Positions 5,000 to 6,346 of a stretch of 6,346 nucleotides of DNA are shown here, piece by piece. The translations under genes were made by a program, and so were the position numbers. A model generated the notes under the pieces. The model saw nothing but the letters and a program-made list of their open reading frames with translations, had not been told where the DNA came from and did not search any database. The stretch's first letter is position 1. Each line of letters begins with the position of its first letter. The stretch comes from an uncultured Oscillospiraceae bacterium (lineage in GTDB: Bacteria > Bacillota > Clostridia > Oscillospirales > Oscillospiraceae): assembly GCA_947624465.1 (NCBI GenBank), contig CANQKJ010000128.1, positions 1-6,346 on the forward strand. The letters run 5' to 3'.

Positions 5000-5320
5000 A
5001 TGTACAACGACGACCTGCTGGCCCGCTGGCCCAAAAACGCCGACGGAGAACCGGAGCCGCCGGCCCTTCTGCGGCTGGAGGCCGATTTCTCCGGCTATCG
5101 GGACATCGTCTGCTCCATGCTGGACAGTTTTGAGATCCCGTATTTCACCAACCGACCGGGCATCGGAGACCTGCTGTTTATCCGGGGCGGCTTCTCTCCC
5201 GAGGGGATCGAGATCTATGTGCCCGCCTCCCGTCTGGAGGAGACCACATCACTGCTGAATACAGCGGGGGAACCCGCCGAGGAAGATATTGAACAAAATG
5301 AGGAGGAAGATTCACTATGA
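5000..5320 (+). CDS. Small DUF2007-like protein with an acidic C-terminal tail
   Basis: Soluble protein of 106 aa. Residues 24-90 resemble the DUF2007 (putative signal-transducing protein) fold: a helix ending in MLDSFEIPYFT, then short strands with glycines (GIGDLLF, IRGGF), EIYVPASRLEETTSLLN matching the usual 'VWVP..D...A..LL' ending. From residue 91 the tail is strongly acidic (EPAEEDIEQNEEEDSL) and probably disordered. The ATG at 5000 has GGAAAGGAG 5 nt upstream; an earlier in-frame ATG (4865) lies within the aminopeptidase gene and lacks this. The stop overlaps the next start (ATGA at 5317-5320), indicating translational coupling with the phosphosugar mutase. The molecular function of DUF2007 is not established. 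Family membership is a moderate-confidence call from pattern. Confidence 0.88.
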   Translation: MYNDDLLARWPKNADGEPEPPALLRLEADFSGYRDIVCSMLDSFEIPYFTNRPGIGDLLFIRGGFSPEGIEIYVPASRLEETTSLLNTAGEPAEEDIEQNEEEDSL

Positions 5321-6346
5321 ACTACAAGGAAGCATATCAGCACTGGCTCAGTTCCCCTGCCCTGTCCGCCGCCGAGAAGGCCGAGCTGGAGGCCATCCAA
5401 AACGACGATAAGGAGATCGAGTCCCGGTTCTTCTCCCAGCTGGAGTTCGGCACCGCGGGCCTCCGGGGCACCATGGGGGTGGGTCTGTACCGGATGAACA
5501 TCCACGTCATCCGCCACGCCACCCAGGCCTTCGCCGAGGTCATCCTGGCCGAGGGCCCCGAGGCCGCCGCCAAAGGGGTGGCCGTCTGCTTCGACTGCCG
5601 GAACAACTCCGACGCCTTCGCCCGTGAGGCCGCCTGCGTCATGGCGGGCAACGGCATCCACGTCCGCCTGTTCGACGCGCTGCGCCCCACCCCGGAGCTG
5701 TCCTTCGCCATCCGGGAGTACGGCTGTACCGCCGGCATCAACATCACCGCCAGCCACAACCCCAAGGAGTACAACGGCTACAAGGTCTACTGGTCCGACG
5801 GCGCCCAGCTCCCCCCCAGGCACGCCGACGAGGTGGCCCGCAGGATGCAGGAGCTGGACGTGTTCGACTGCGTGAAGACCGCCGACTATGACGCCGCCGT
5901 GGCCGCCGGGCAGATCGTCCTCATGGGGGAGGAGACAGACGAGAAGTTCCTGGCCAACGTGATGGAGCAGGTCAACGACCAGGCGGCGGTGGAAAAGGTG
6001 GCCGACACCTTCAAGATGGTGTACACCCCCTTCCACGGCACCGGCCATAAGCTGATCCCCGAGGCCCTGCGCCGCCTGGGCATGAAGCACGTCATCTGCG
6101 TGCCCGAGCAGATGGTCATCGACGGCAACTTCCCCACCGTGGCCTCCCCCAACCCGGAGAACCCGGAGGGCTTCTATCTGGCCGTGGACCTGGCCAAGGC
6201 CAACGGGGCCGACTTCATCCTGGGCTCCGACCCCGACGCCGACCGGGTGGGCCTGATGGTCAGGACCAAGGGCGGCGAGTACAAGGTGCTGACCGGCAAC
6301 CAGACCGGCGTGCTGCTGCTGGACTACCTCATCGGCGCGAAAAAGC
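5317..6346 (+). CDS. Phosphosugar mutase (PgcA-like), N-terminal part (runs off the right edge)
   Basis: Alpha-D-phosphohexomutase superfamily enzyme, probably interconverting glucose 1-phosphate and glucose 6-phosphate or a related sugar phosphate in the cytoplasm. Visible are 343 residues of an expected 560-580. The order of blocks is right: FGTAGLRG (44-51), the active-site loop NITASHNP with the phosphorylated Ser146, DGAQLPP (161-167), YTPFHGTG (236-243), FPTVASPNPENPEGF (272-286) and the Mg-binding loop DPDADR (Asp305, Asp307, Asp309). DPDADR rather than DGDADR is usual for the PgcA/PGM2-type branch, so it is not a defect. The sugar-specificity region lies outside the window, so substrate cannot be fixed. 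The ATG at 5317 overlaps the stop of the preceding gene, with AGGAGG about 10 nt upstream. It is the third gene of the aminopeptidase operon. Confidence 0.95.
   Translation, partial: MNYKEAYQHWLSSPALSAAEKAELEAIQNDDKEIESRFFSQLEFGTAGLRGTMGVGLYRMNIHVIRHATQAFAEVILAEGPEAAAKGVAVCFDCRNNSDAFAREAACVMAGNGIHVRLFDALRPTPELSFAIREYGCTAGINITASHNPKEYNGYKVYWSDGAQLPPRHADEVARRMQELDVFDCVKTADYDAAVAAGQIVLMGEETDEKFLANVMEQVNDQAAVEKVADTFKMVYTPFHGTGHKLIPEALRRLGMKHVICVPEQMVIDGNFPTVASPNPENPEGFYLAVDLAKANGADFILGSDPDADRVGLMVRTKGGEYKVLTGNQTGVLLLDYLIGAKK

Noticed and set aside
3523..5034. Minus-strand open frame of 503 codons opposite the M29 aminopeptidase
   Set aside because: It is the antisense shadow of a clear M29 enzyme, with His/Gly/Val-rich low-complexity sequence, and it crosses the divergent promoter region.

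Overview
The window is GC-rich, with codons ending mostly in G or C and strong AGGAGG-type ribosome binding sites. Its gene content (asnA plus asnS, a stand-alone LytTR regulator with a DUF3021 partner, an M29 aminopeptidase, a PgcA-like phosphosugar mutase) suggests a high-GC Clostridia member, perhaps a gut Oscillospiraceae relative. The organism call is inference; the sequence contains no taxonomic marker RNA.

Layout. Minus strand, from the middle to the left edge: asnA (ammonia-dependent asparagine synthetase, 3516-2503) with its own sigma-A-type promoter and a strong terminator; then a four-gene operon of a LytTR-domain regulator (2358-1912), a DUF3021 membrane protein (1896-1399), a 70-aa single-span membrane protein (1397-1185) and a 175-aa polytopic membrane protein (1210-683), closed by a hairpin terminator; then asnS (asparaginyl-tRNA synthetase, from 577, running off the left edge) with its own promoter. 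Plus strand, divergent from asnA: an M29 metallo-aminopeptidase (3724-4965), a small DUF2007-like protein (5000-5320) and a phosphosugar mutase (from 5317, running off the right edge), apparently one operon.

How the genes fit together. asnA makes asparagine and asnS charges it onto tRNA, so they form a functional pair, but a LytTR/DUF3021 membrane cassette sits between them with its own promoter and terminator. The cassette resembles a LytTR regulatory system, in which a LytTR activator is held in check by a cognate membrane protein. Its promoter has an exact 10-bp direct repeat at a 21-bp pitch, two helical turns, as expected for a LytTR operator and suggesting autoregulation.

The asnA/aminopeptidase divergent region carries an exact 17-bp direct repeat at a 60-bp pitch. 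One copy contains the asnA -35 box and the other lies just upstream of the aminopeptidase -35 box, so it may be a shared operator. Neither asnA nor asnS has a leader long enough for a T-box.

The most interesting parts are the four-gene LytTR cassette, with its two unrecognised membrane proteins and candidate operator, and the duplicated element between asnA and the aminopeptidase.
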